The notes beneath the pieces were generated by a model. The model worked only from the letters and a program-made list of their open reading frames with translations, did not search any database and was not told where the DNA came from. The position numbers and the translations under genes were made by a program. Shown here piece after piece: positions 10,726-20,806 of a DNA stretch of 20,847 nucleotides. Numbering within the stretch: position 1 is the first letter of the stretch; every line of letters begins with the position of its first letter. This DNA comes from Funneliformis mosseae (taxonomy: Eukaryota; Glomeromycota; Glomeromycetes; Glomerales; Glomeraceae). Location of the stretch: positions 1 to 20,847 of the forward strand of contig CAJVPP010001321.1 of the NCBI GenBank assembly GCA_910592005.1. The letters run 5' to 3'.

Positions 10726-11015
10726 AATCATGTTAAATCTGTTATTAAAAGAAATTAATTGGATATTGAATCACATGCATTTTCTTTAAGTTTCGAAACT
10801 TTTATTACAAATTTATAATAAAAGAAATTTATCACATTAAGGTTTGATTCAATTGATGATTACAACATAAAAATAAAAAAGCTTGATCAACCTTCATCTA
10901 TTTCTAATGATTAATCATACCAAAGATATGAAAGAAATATCATTTAACCCATTTATACAAAATAAAATATAAAACGAACGGAATGTCAAACATTCTTAAA
11001 AGTTTCCCATAATTT
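10726..11015. terminator. Convergent 3' ends of FANCI and NAE1
   Basis: The two genes run tail to tail with 290 bp between stop codons. AATAAA at 10817-10822 could be the FANCI polyadenylation signal, about 90 bases after its stop. TTTATT at 10801-10806 is AATAAA on the minus strand and could serve NAE1. The two candidates almost overlap, so the mature transcripts may have overlapping 3' ends. A/T richness makes chance matches likely. Confidence 0.35.
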
Positions 11016-13392
11016 CTACAATATATATGAAGAAGACATTGACCTTATACCATCAAACACTATTGAATTATTGATAGGAATATATTGTCTGGTGATGAGT
11101 TTGATAATTTCTTGCGATACCATACCCCCAAGTAAAGAAGCGATGTTTGCTAATTCTGAACCACCAGCTCGACAACTAACAAATACAAAGAGTAATTTTT
11201 AATTGATATTCATATGATCAGTGGAGTCATTAAAAAATAATAATTTTATATCTACTCACATTTCATGAATATGATTATCTAAATGTTCTGGATAATTCGT
11301 TATATCCCATTCACCTAATAAAAGGTTGACATAAGTTTTTAAAGTACTAAATTCAGACCTTGCCTCTTCACTTGCTTCCTCTGCATCATCTTCAAGGAAA
11401 AATGTTGCGGCGTCTAAAAAATTCATTGAATATTAATGTGATATTAATAATTACAAAGGAAAAATTTTTTAAAGTACTTTACCAGGATAACGATTATGAG
11501 ACTCATAAAATCGATCCATTGCTCTGATAAGAACGTAATTAACGATGTTTTCTTGAGAATCTCGTAACCATCGACCTATTATTCATTTTTAAAGAAATTA
11601 AATATCACATCAAAAAATATAAACAAAATATATTAAATTCAATTACCGATATCAGATTTCTTTGGATCAGTTATGTATTCTTCTTGTAATGATCTATATC
11701 GAAGAACTTGAATAACGGATGCATGTTTGCAACAACTATCTATTTCGTCATCAGAAATGGAATCAACTGATCGTCCAATAGAAGTTAAGATATCATGTAC
11801 ATGAGCACGAACAATAGATATGTCTTCTTTAGCTTTTTGACGATAGCTAGTCAAAATATAACAAAAAAACTCAGCAATCAAATATAAGTTATTAATTGTA
11901 TCACAAGAATAATAATTTCGTACATGTTTTGCATTGCAACATATCCAGAAGTGTAAGCCTTCATATCCGGTACACTTCCCGCTAATGGAAGCAAGCCTTG
12001 ACCTTCATTTGCTACAAACTCACGGATAGCTCGAACTATAATCCAGAAATTTGATGACTAAATAAATAATAATTAATTTAATTATTGTATAGTAACAAAG
12101 ATTATTATTTGATATATTCAATATCATACCTCGGACGTTATGTTCTCGCATGATGAATCTTTAAAGATTTCTTCGACTTGACGAGGTACCTTAGTGACAG
12201 TACAAGCCCTCCATGCACTTGACAACGCTTCGTCAAAGTTTTCTTCGTCAGCATTGCGTTTACCACTTTGGATTAGTTGCTTGAATTCGTTCCTTTCTGC
12301 AGAAGTGCTAGGTAATTTACCGTCATGCTTTTTTTTTTTCATAACAATCATTAATAAAATTCTATTATAATATACATCATTAAATAAATAACCTTTACTT
12401 CAAGAAATAAACATTTACGTCTTGTTTCCATTGTTCAAGATATTTCAAAAGGATCACTACATAAGGAATATGTCCGTGATCCATACTATCTAATGTATCG
12501 AAATTAAATGTTTTGACATATTGTTCAAGAGATAGAAAAGGAACATCTAATCGAAGATCAAGAATATTTTCCGGGTGCGTCTCCACAACTAATAAGAAAT
12601 AATAATAATAATAATAAAATTAACTTTAATGAAAATAACATATATACAGATTAAATCTTACTCGTATGTTCTGGTAAAGCAATTCGAAAATATCCTATGA
12701 ATCCAACGGTGCGTAAGACAACGAGAGGAATTTTTGCATTCCACAGAGTATCCGCTAACTTAAGTAAAGGTTTTTCGGGAATATTTGTAGTGATCACGAT
12801 AGAAAATTGCAAGAAATACTCTGGTTGATTCTCAATAAGAGCAATCGGATTCTATCAAAGGATTAAGTATTTAAGTCACGTGATATAATAATGATTGATC
12901 CTATTTATATATATATATATTAGTACCTCAGAAAAATGAAATCCCTTAACATCTTCATTTAGTTCTTGCAAAAATTCTGTAACGGCTTGAGCTCTACTTT
13001 TACCTATACTGTCAGGAACTAAGAAAAATGTGTTCCCAACGTCAGAGCCATCAACAATTTTATCGTCGACCACTGTAAAGGACCCAATGCCTGAATTGAT
13101 AATTTCGAATTATTAAACTTTTTTTTTTATTTTTTTCATATATTCATATGGAATAATCTTACCAGGTAAAACCAAGTCTTTTAGAATTTCGCAGCCTGTA
13201 GCTGTACCATTAATGAGACATACTTTAGCAGTTTCTAAAGCTGTTTGACCACTTGCATGCCATAAACTATAATAATAATGATGAATAATTGATAAATTAT
13301 CCCGTTATAATAACTTTGATATCAAAATTATGTTGCAAATTAACTTACCGAAGTTGACGGTCATACTTTTGAGTTTTTTTGTCAACATGCAT
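11016..13392 (-). CDS. NAE1: NAE1/ULA1, regulatory subunit of the NEDD8-activating enzyme E1
   Basis: NAE1 (APPBP1/Ula1) pairs with UBA3 to adenylate NEDD8 and pass it to Ubc12 for cullin neddylation. It supplies half of the E1 and lacks the catalytic cysteine domain of UBA3. Eleven minus-strand exons: 13349-13392, 13163-13266, 12927-13090, 12662-12851, 12419-12588, 12130-12327, 11924-12057, 11647-11846, 11483-11575, 11260-11413, 11016-11175. They total 1611 nt (536 aa; human about 534). Signatures in order: [10 protein letters not shown] (residues 8-17), [88 protein letters not shown], with [17 protein letters not shown] near the end. Two in-frame ATGs lie close together (13390-13392 and 13386-13388 on the plus strand are in different frames); only the upstream one opens the QKYDRQ frame. 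No odd residues or breaks were seen. It is divergent from the downstream kinase. Confidence 0.96.
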
Positions 13393-14286
13393 TTTGGTAA
13401 AATAAAAACAAGTTGTCTCTGAACAGAAGGATTTCAAAATTGTTTTTGATGTATTTTAACAGCGGAATGCAATAATAAATTTAATTCCCGGGTCTGTGAT
13501 ACCAAACACTGACTAAATTAAATCGACTTTTTAATTTTAACCTAGATCCGGGTTTAGGTTATTATCCTAGGACCATGTATAAATAAATATTTTAAAGTAC
13601 TTATCACGTGATAAGTACAGTTGCGGAGAATATCCTGGACCCGGGGTACATTTTAAGGATGCCCTTTTAATAATTTGATTGTCGCACGTGACATGTTAAT
13701 TTATTTTGTTTAAAAAATTCCCGGAACCTGATTTTCCTAGCAATCAACCCATATGATACGGAAGAACTTTTTTTTTTTCTTAGAAATCTTAGCACGGGCA
13801 TAAGTTTTGTGAAAGATTTCTGTTAAGGAGTAAGGATATGATATCATTGTAGGTCTTTTCATTGGCGTTATGGCGGAATACTTTTCATTGGTACTGTGTA
13901 AATCATTATGCAAATTTAAAAGTAATTTAGTGTGGACACGAGCGGTAATGTGGCGCAGTAACCAAACACAACGCTATTTTTGTCGGATAAAAAGCCCAAT
14001 TTTTTTTTGTTAACTGCCAAGCCTCAATCGTCAAACGGATTCGTTATTCCGTGACAAGCAATGTGATCTATGCAATGTGATGATCGATCGATATTTCGTA
14101 ATAAATGAGCCAATAAAAAGATTTATTTTTGTATCAAAATTTTCCTTTTTAGATAAAAATCGGTTTTTAAATTCCTATTTACATTATCTTTTTTATTTGC
14201 TTATATATCTCTAAAAAAAATTTTTTTACAATTCTCATACATTCATTCATTCATTCAATATAAACCAAGTTTTCTATTTTAAAATC
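13393..14286. promoter_or_regulatory. Divergent promoter region between NAE1 and the CaMK-type kinase
   Basis: An 894-bp spacer without coding sequence. Its left half is unusually G/C-spotted: CCCGGGTC (13487-13494), a hairpin TAACCTA/TAGGTTA around GATCCGGG (about 13540-13562), GACCCGGG (13638-13645, inverted copy of the first) and AATTCCCGG twice (13483-13491, 13716-13724). Two CACGTG sites lie inside (13605-13610, 13685-13690). Nearer the kinase are a CCAAT box (14110-14114), a repeated GCAATGTGAT, and four ATTC units (14241-14256) just before the start codon. Confidence 0.5.
13597..13618. repeat. Perfect 22-bp palindrome with CACGTG core
   Basis: Each half reads GTACTTATCAC and the two halves are exact reverse complements with no spacer. 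The centre is CACGTG (13605-13610). Flanking bases break the symmetry. Its length and position between two divergent genes suggest a binding site for a homodimeric bHLH factor with extended half-site contacts. A cruciform or the fold-back core of a small element is also possible. Confidence 0.85.
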
Positions 14287-15799
14287 ATGTATGATCGTAT
14301 GACATCTCGTAATGACGACGATCCGGTACCTCCATATTTCACTGATAAAAATATTCTGAGATACATCAAAAATCGAACAAGGTTAGTATGATATAACAAA
14401 AAAAAAAAAATTATAAAAAGGATGAGAATTCAGCCTCAAAAAAAAAAAAAAAATAAAATAAAACTTTAATATAATTTAGATTCACAATGCACAAGATCAA
14501 AAACATTTTTTATGCAGAATCAAAAATTAAAAAGGCATCATTATACCCATGGTCATTAGAGAAACGTTACAAAATTTCAAAAAATGTTCTTGGTACAGGA
14601 TCATTTGGTGTTGTTAAAGAATGCACAGATAAATGTACTGGAATTAAATATGCTTTAAAGATCATAAACAAAAAAGCCATTCAAGGTAAATTTTTTCATC
14701 AAATTTTCTTTTTTTTCTACCGAGTTTCAAAATATTTAAAAACCTTTTGATTTTTTTTTTTTTTGTTTTTCATTATCAAGGAAAAGAGCAGATGTTAAAC
14801 ACGGAGTTGAATGTTCTCAAAAAAGTAAATCATCCAAACATTGTGACACTTCACGATTTATTTGAAACCAAGAATGCAGTTTACATCATTACGGATTTAG
14901 CAAGTGGAGGAGAATTATTTAATCAGCTTATTCAAAAAGGTTCATACACGGAAAAAGATGCGTCCAATTTAGTAAAACAAATACTTGAAGGGGTAGCTTA
15001 TCTTCATGATCATGAGATCGTTCATCGAGATTTAAAACCAGAAAATTTATTGTTTAGTGATAAATCGGATCATCCAAATTTGATGATTACGGATTTTGGA
15101 CTATCAAAAATATTAAAACATCATAATGATATTTTAATGACAGCATGCGGGACTCCAGGATATGTGGCCCCTGAAGTTTTAAGACAAACTGGACATGGTA
15201 AACCAGTTGATATATGGAGTGTTGGTGTTATAATGTATACATTATTATGTGGATATACACCATTCGGGGGTGAAGATCAAGCAGCGTTATTTGATAGCAT
15301 CTTATCAGGTGTTTATTATTTTGAAGAAGAATATTGGTCAGAGATTAGTGATTATGCTAAAGACTTGATTGATAAGTTGATGACATATGATGCGAATAAA
15401 AGAATAACTGTTCATGATGCGTTACGACATCCATGGTTTCATATGGCAGATAATATTGATTTGTTAAATAATGTACGAACAAATTTCTCTGCAAGGGCTA
15501 CTTTAAAGAAGGCAATTAACGTAGTTCAAGGAGTTACTCGTTTAAGAAAAACTAGTATTCGACAAGTGAACAATAATAATAACGATGATGATCATAATCA
15601 TAATGTTGAAATATGTGATGTCAATTATGCTGACATTTCGAACTTGGATTTACAAATAACTTCAATGTCACGCAATGATAATCTTATCGAAGCGTTAGGA
15701 ACGTTTACATCCCCATTTCCCAATATTAGCGATGGTACTACTGATTCTATCGTAAATGGTGAAGAATGGTATTCGAATAAAAATGCGATATTAGTTTAA
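14287..15799 (+). CDS. Calcium/calmodulin-dependent protein kinase, CaMKI type
   Basis: A Ser/Thr kinase expected to respond to Ca2+/calmodulin. Three exons, 14287-14381, 14480-14685 and 14781-15799, give 1320 nt and 439 aa. After a 60-residue N-terminal extension, the kinase domain shows the glycine loop GTGSFG (70-75), Lys92, helix-C Glu109, HRDLKPEN (182-189), DFG (205-207), activation segment TACGTPGYVAPE with Thr221 at the CaMKK target position, and HPWF (317-320). It therefore looks active. Residues about 326-360 (NNVRTNFSARATLKKAI onward, then RLRK) match the CaMK autoinhibitory and calmodulin-binding segment. The tail is Asn/Asp/His-rich and ends without an association domain, which argues against CaMKII. 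The first ATG is chosen because exon 1 joins in phase. An internal Met35 start would also leave the kinase domain whole. Confidence 0.93.
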
Positions 15800-15899
15800 T
15801 AAAATAATAATAATAATAATAAATTATTTAAAATTTTTTTATAATTAAATAGAATAAAAAAATCATTTTGAATCATTCATGATAACCTTATTCCTTTTT
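15800..15899. other. Short convergent spacer with TAA repeats
   Basis: Only 100 bases separate the stop codons of the kinase and the dehydrogenase-like gene. It opens with about six TAA/ATA repeats followed by A/T-rich sequence. No separate gene fits. The two transcripts probably end within it or overlap. Confidence 0.6.
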
Positions 15900-16677
15900 T
15901 TAAATGTTTATTTGAATATCGGAAATATCTAAATCATTCATTTCACCATTTTTTTCTACCAAATCCGCAGCTTTACCGGCTGCTGCTTCCGATACTTCTT
16001 CAATCTCGTTAACCGTATCTTTGGGTACTCCTGTTATTAATGCGAATTCCAGATTATCAAGTGCTGCTTGTTCTATTTCCTCTATTCAATGTTAAAATAT
16101 ATATATATATATATATTTTTTATATATTTACAAGAGTGGTTAAAAAATTATCATATTCAAATTTTTGTTTTTTTTTTTTAAAAAAAAATTATTGTATCGT
16201 TTCTTACCTTCGGTTAATTGTAACTCGGAGACTGTATCGGCAACAAAAACTCCATTCTCTGTAGCGGCTTTAACATCAACTAATTCTGATGCTTTTCCAA
16301 TCACCAATATCACATTAACGTCTGGTGAAAGTGTATCCAACACTTCAGTATCAAATTTATCTATAATCTATAAAGGTTAAAAGTTAATAAAATAAAAATT
16401 GTTATTGCAAATTAATTTAAAATCACCTGATCAGCTCCATGGGCTAATAATATTGCAACTACGTTTTCATATTTCGTAGTCGCTTCCAACAAAAAATCAT
16501 TTTTCGTAGAATTAAACTCCTAATAAATATTTTCTTTTTAGTAAAAAAAAAAAAAAAAAAAAAAGTTTTTGTAAAAATAACTCTTACCTTGAATTCATAT
16601 CTCTCTTTCATTTCTTCGAAAGACCTTTTTGCATGTCGAATTTCCCCAAATACCAGTACTTCTTGTTTAATTACCAT
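15900..16677 (-). CDS. Small protein resembling the N-terminal part of D-2-hydroxyacid dehydrogenases
   Basis: Four minus-strand exons, 16588-16677, 16427-16519, 16208-16367 and 15900-16081, give 525 nt and 174 aa with clean GT-AG introns. MVIKQEVLVFGEIRHAKRSF at the start and VDVKAATENGVFVADT (91-106) resemble the substrate-binding domain of D-isomer-specific 2-hydroxyacid dehydrogenases, where the latter motif comes just before the NAD-binding fold. Family members run to about 310-350 aa. Here the Rossmann GxGxxG, the catalytic Arg/Glu/His and the C-terminal return to the first domain are absent, and residues about 115-174 are Ala/Glu/Asp-rich. Oxidoreductase activity is therefore not expected. 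The frame is intact, so it is a short gene rather than an obvious pseudogene. Homology is judged from motifs by eye. Confidence 0.6.
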
Positions 16678-16976
16678 ATTTAATATAAAGTAGGTTTATT
16701 TTTTTTTTTTTTTAACTTTCCTTTATGGTCTTATGGTTTCAAATAAGAAGAGAGAGTGTGTTAAACGAAAATGTTTCAATTACAACTTTACATTAGTTGA
16801 TCGATAAACACATGATATTTGATGCCATTGCTGTAACACTGCATACATTTTATCATTAATCAAATTGATGAGATCATACGCGAGATTTGATTTTATTTAT
16901 TTTAAAATAATAATAAATATAAATGAAAACGAACATACACATATATATATTTTTTACATATAAAATAATTAAACTA
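16678..16976. other. Spacer upstream of the dehydrogenase-like gene and downstream of the SUN gene
   Basis: About 300 bases, A/T-rich, with a long T run beginning near 16700 and an A/T-rich tract near 16910-16970. It should contain the promoter of the dehydrogenase-like gene and the 3' end of the SUN-protein gene, both on the minus strand. No specific site can be supported. Confidence 0.5.
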
Positions 16977-18527
16977 TCATTTAGGCATAACACCATGAAC
17001 TTGAAGCCGATACAAACAAGTAAATTGAGAATTTTCGTGATTACTTAGAATTTTCATAACAACAGAATCCACTCTCTTATTATTATTTTTCGCAATCTCA
17101 TCAGGTACATTGAATGCTTGTGTGGGACGACCATCTAAATCATATTGATACTTGCCCAAAAACACCTTAAAATCTCTTTTGTTCTCACTTAAACCCCACA
17201 ACTCAAATTCATAAGGAGCTGATGAAATAGGGTCAATTGATACTTCTTTTCCAATATGACTATAAGTAAGATGTGTCACCACAATACTTCTTGACAATTT
17301 TATACCAATTTGTCCGTTTGTACCATTAAAACACCAACATTCTCCAACGTTCACATTGGGTGATAATACGATTTCTGGTTTTTTGCTGGTAATAACGTTC
17401 CGATGTGTTAATCTACCCCAAACGCGTTGATAAGGTTTACTTGGCCATATCTCATAAGTTCGTGATGTTAATTGAGGTAAAATTCTTGCTCCACCTGTAT
17501 ACAAAGCATAATCCGCGCTTGTACCTTCCATCATTTTCTCTAATTGTTCTTGGAGGACTTCATGTAATTGCGTTCTAACATATCCAAGTAGTCCTACATC
17601 ATTCTCTTTCTCTACATGCTCATCATTACTTAATCCTTTTCGAACTTTAGCTGGTGATGTTGAAGAAACTCTTAACATCTCTTGTTCAATGAATTCTTGC
17701 ACTTGTACCCTAACCGTGCCATCTAACCTTCCTTTTATCAAAATTTTTTGTTGTTGTACTTGTAACATATACCCATATACCGAAAATGAAATTAAGACCA
17801 TCAATACAAAATAAATTTTATCGTTAAACAGCCAATTGATAGAAAATTGATGACAATTAATTACATGTAAAATGTTGCTAAAAAATTGCGCACGTCCATT
17901 ATGATGATGATCTAAATTAGGTGGTGCTGTATCATCAATTTCGGTATCAGTGTAGTCTCCAAGAAGTGTTTGACTGGATTCGAATTTGAACGAGTGAGAG
18001 AGAAAACTAAAATTACGTGGTGTTGGTGGTGATTGATAAAAGACGGTTGAAGATGATGCTGCTTCTTCTTCATGAAAGAAACTGTATTCCTTTTCATACC
18101 CTTCTTTTGTTGAATGTCGACCAAAATTATAAATATTCATTACTGGAAGAGTACCGCAGGAAAATAATTCCTTATGAGGAAGTACTCTCTTTTGTGGTAA
18201 TTTTAATTCTACGCATTCTGAAACATCAATTCCTTTATCCATAAATTGCTTTTTATATCTCAGAAACAACCTAAATTTCATTTTATAATAAACAACTTCT
18301 TCCAATGCTTCTCTATTATTAACAAACCAATATTCTGGCGACGCGCTAGGATTATAAAAATGAACTTTGACTTCATTTTCCTCCAACCTTTTTTCTAGAA
18401 TTTGCTCTGCATCTTGTTGAAGTCGAGGAAGTGCTTTACAATAAGCTAATTCAAGGTCAAGGAATGTAGGAAACTCGGAAAAGAGAAACCGAACTGGACT
18501 TGTCTTGCTACGTGTTATTGGTGACAT
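16977..18527 (-). CDS. SUN-domain nuclear envelope protein (Sad1/UNC-84 type)
   Basis: SUN proteins cross the inner nuclear membrane and bind KASH proteins in the perinuclear space, forming the LINC bridge to the cytoskeleton. A single uninterrupted frame of 516 aa, intronless unlike most of its neighbours. Residues 1-236 would face the nucleoplasm. IYFVLMVLISFSVYGYML (about 238-254) is the membrane segment. About 256-335 is a charged, probably helical linker. The SUN domain fills about 338-514: NVGECWCFNG, SRSIVVTHLTYSHIG, ISSAPYEFELWG, LGKYQYDLDGRPTQ and FTCLYRLQVHG. Cys397 and Cys504 match the pair that forms the internal disulfide in animal SUN domains. The domain is C-terminal, as in Sad1. 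The N-terminal region has an ordered-looking helical, aromatic stretch (about 20-95) that I do not recognise. Confidence 0.93.
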   Translation of the reverse strand: MSPITRSKTSPVRFLFSEFPTFLDLELAYCKALPRLQQDAEQILEKRLEENEVKVHFYNPSASPEYWFVNNREALEEVVYYKMKFRLFLRYKKQFMDKGIDVSECVELKLPQKRVLPHKELFSCGTLPVMNIYNFGRHSTKEGYEKEYSFFHEEEAASSSTVFYQSPPTPRNFSFLSHSFKFESSQTLLGDYTDTEIDDTAPPNLDHHHNGRAQFFSNILHVINCHQFSINWLFNDKIYFVLMVLISFSVYGYMLQVQQQKILIKGRLDGTVRVQVQEFIEQEMLRVSSTSPAKVRKGLSNDEHVEKENDVGLLGYVRTQLHEVLQEQLEKMMEGTSADYALYTGGARILPQLTSRTYEIWPSKPYQRVWGRLTHRNVITSKKPEIVLSPNVNVGECWCFNGTNGQIGIKLSRSIVVTHLTYSHIGKEVSIDPISSAPYEFELWGLSENKRDFKVFLGKYQYDLDGRPTQAFNVPDEIAKNNNKRVDSVVMKILSNHENSQFTCLYRLQVHGVMPK

Positions 18528-19825
18528 TTTGTGTTAACAGAGTATTTGGGGAAAAAAAAAAAAAAAATTTTTTATTTCTTGAATTATCGGGGGATCAAAA
18601 GGGAATTTGAAAATTTTTGGGGGAATTCGAAAAATGGCGAGACATGGAAAAGGAATACAAAATGAAATATGATTGGATCATCCTTAAATGTTTATTTAGA
18701 AGTTGATAGACTTTCTAAAAAAACCAGTTTTTTTTTTTCATTATGCACTCCTGAAACAGTCTTGATTATAACAAGTAATTTTATACTGTGTAAAAAAACT
18801 AGTTTGAAACTTGAACCTATTTAAAATATTCATTTTCCACGCGATATTTATACATTTGCGGGCCGCCGCATTCAAACCGGATATTTGACCGGATAGAAAT
18901 TATTTGATTCGTGTTTGCGTTTTTATTCCCTTTTTTTAATTAAATTTATTAAATTTATCATTATTAATTTTGGAAATTTCTATTAATGATATAGAAGTGG
19001 AAAATGAATATGATGTAATTTTTTAAAGGCTGGTAAAGGTATGGGTACATAAAAAAAATATATATATTTCAACGGAGGAAATTAACACATAATACAATAT
19101 CACGTGAGATTTACCAATAATGACGATCAACGTTTCGTCTGTTTATTTTGTAAATCCTGTTTCTTTTGCTGGTCTAAATTTCTCTAGTCTATTTAATTCT
19201 TTTAAATTTATCTTATTATTATTTTTATACTTTTATCTTTATTAGTCCGGTAGGACTGTTACTTCTTGGTCTGTGATATAGCAATTATTTATAATTTTTT
19301 TTAAAAAATTAATGAATTTTTATGTAATGTATGATCAATCATTACAAATCACGGATATTAATCGTTAAATAAAGTCAATTGTAAAATCAAACATATGTTA
19401 ATGTAATAACAAATAAAATACATGAAATAAAATATAATTTTTGATTAGCAAAAAGAAAATTTTTTTTAATGGATCAGTTTTTAATTTTTGTATTATAGTT
19501 AAATAAAGGTAGATACTGTATTTTAAGTATTGTATTACAGTAAAACAAATAATCTTAACGCTTTGGATGCTTCAACAGTTCCCATTGCCTAGTTAAATAT
19601 ATTTTCTAGTTTTATAGAGCAGTAAATAGTTAACTATAGCCAGTCTAAAATTGACTGCGGAACGCATATGATTTTTTTTCTGCTAGTAAATTAAATATGT
19701 ACATGCGGATTCTGCAAAGTTAGATTATCAAATATACATGCGGATTTATCTGTATATTTATTTAGTTTTTATCATGATTTATTATTAATTTTTTTTTCTT
19801 TGTTAATTTTCTTTCTTTGTTTTAG

Positions 19826-19981
19826 CTCTTAATTGACAAATATCTAACTTCTGCAAGCAATTCATCTTCAGTACCACCTTTTACACAGAAGCAGAAAGAA
19901 AGCCTACAAAATAAGAATAGTTCTGTTAAAAAAGATGTAAAGGAAAAACAGTTGAATAAAACAAACAATATACATGACTAG
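19826..19981 (+). pseudogene. Possible orphan terminal exon or gene fragment
   Basis: A strong pyrimidine tract ending TTTTAG (19800-19825) is followed by 51 open codons and a TAG stop. The peptide starts LLIDKYLTSASNSSSVPPFT and is rich in Lys, Asn, Ser and Gln, with a charged stretch KKDVKEKQLNK. It is not recognised. No upstream exon with a matching donor was found in the preceding 1.3 kb, so it may be a relic of a duplicated or transposed gene, or chance. Confidence 0.25.
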
Positions 19982-20773
19982 ACTGGAATCCAAAGTGGTC
20001 ACAGGTATCCACAAGTTGCTCAACGTATTGATTTTAATAATAAGCCAGAAATAGTGAACAGATTATAGTAAATATGTGGTAAAAAATGTTCCTATGGCAT
20101 TATTTAAGACTAATTGAGTTAGTTAAAATAAATTCTAATTCCATTATAAAAATTTGAAAAAATTTTTTTTGTTATAAAAATGCTAAATAGCAATAATTTA
20201 ATGCATTTTGGCAGTGATGAAGCCGGTGTAATATTAGGTATATAATAATATATTTACAATTTCAATTATTAATATAACTAATACTAATTTATTTTTATGT
20301 AAAACTTAAACAAAAAAACAAGTTAAATTTAGTTGAAAAAGATTCAGCTAAAGATATTTCATATTTTAAAGATTTTAAAAGAAATATATGCTTATTTTGA
20401 CTTATTACATTAACAGTGATAACATTTTAAATTTTAGACGATGATTCAACATTATCAGTTTTATGTGTAATTAATACCTGATAGCTTTCACTTATTAATG
20501 TTATTTCAAATTTACACTAAATTATCTTTTAAGTTGAAATTTATATTAGCAACAAAATTTTTAAAAGATATCATCTTAATTTCAGATTATCAAAAATTTC
20601 AGTCAAATTTTAGTTCTTGAAAGCTGAAATGTTTTGACCTTAAGATTTTAGTTTCACCTACAATTTTAAAGTGTATAAAAATTCAGTATAAAAAATTTTG
20701 TTAACAAAAGCTTTATTTTATTATATGTGTACAGAATCTTTCACTTCATTATACATAATACAGTCAGGGATAT

Positions 20774-20806
20774 TTCCAAATTTGGAATCGATTCCAGAAT
20801 ATTCTG
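20774..20806. promoter_or_regulatory. Palindrome cluster: MADS-type CArG box and heat-shock element
   Basis: Three palindromes overlap end to end: 20774-20787 (14 bp, containing CCAAATTTGG, a perfect CArG box at 20776-20785), 20783-20796 (14 bp around ATCGAT) and 20795-20806 (CAGAATATTCTG). Bases 20791-20805 read aTTCcaGAAtaTTCt, an exact three-unit heat-shock element. It may belong to a gene beyond the right edge. A transposon end (ACAGTCAGGGATA just before it) is an alternative. Confidence 0.4.

Noticed and set aside
16097..16117. TA dinucleotide run as a functional repeat
   Set aside because: It sits in an intron of the dehydrogenase-like gene and is ordinary low-complexity sequence for this A/T-rich genome.
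18017..18244. Open frame antisense to the SUN gene
   Set aside because: Shadow of the long SUN reading frame, with no start context or homology.
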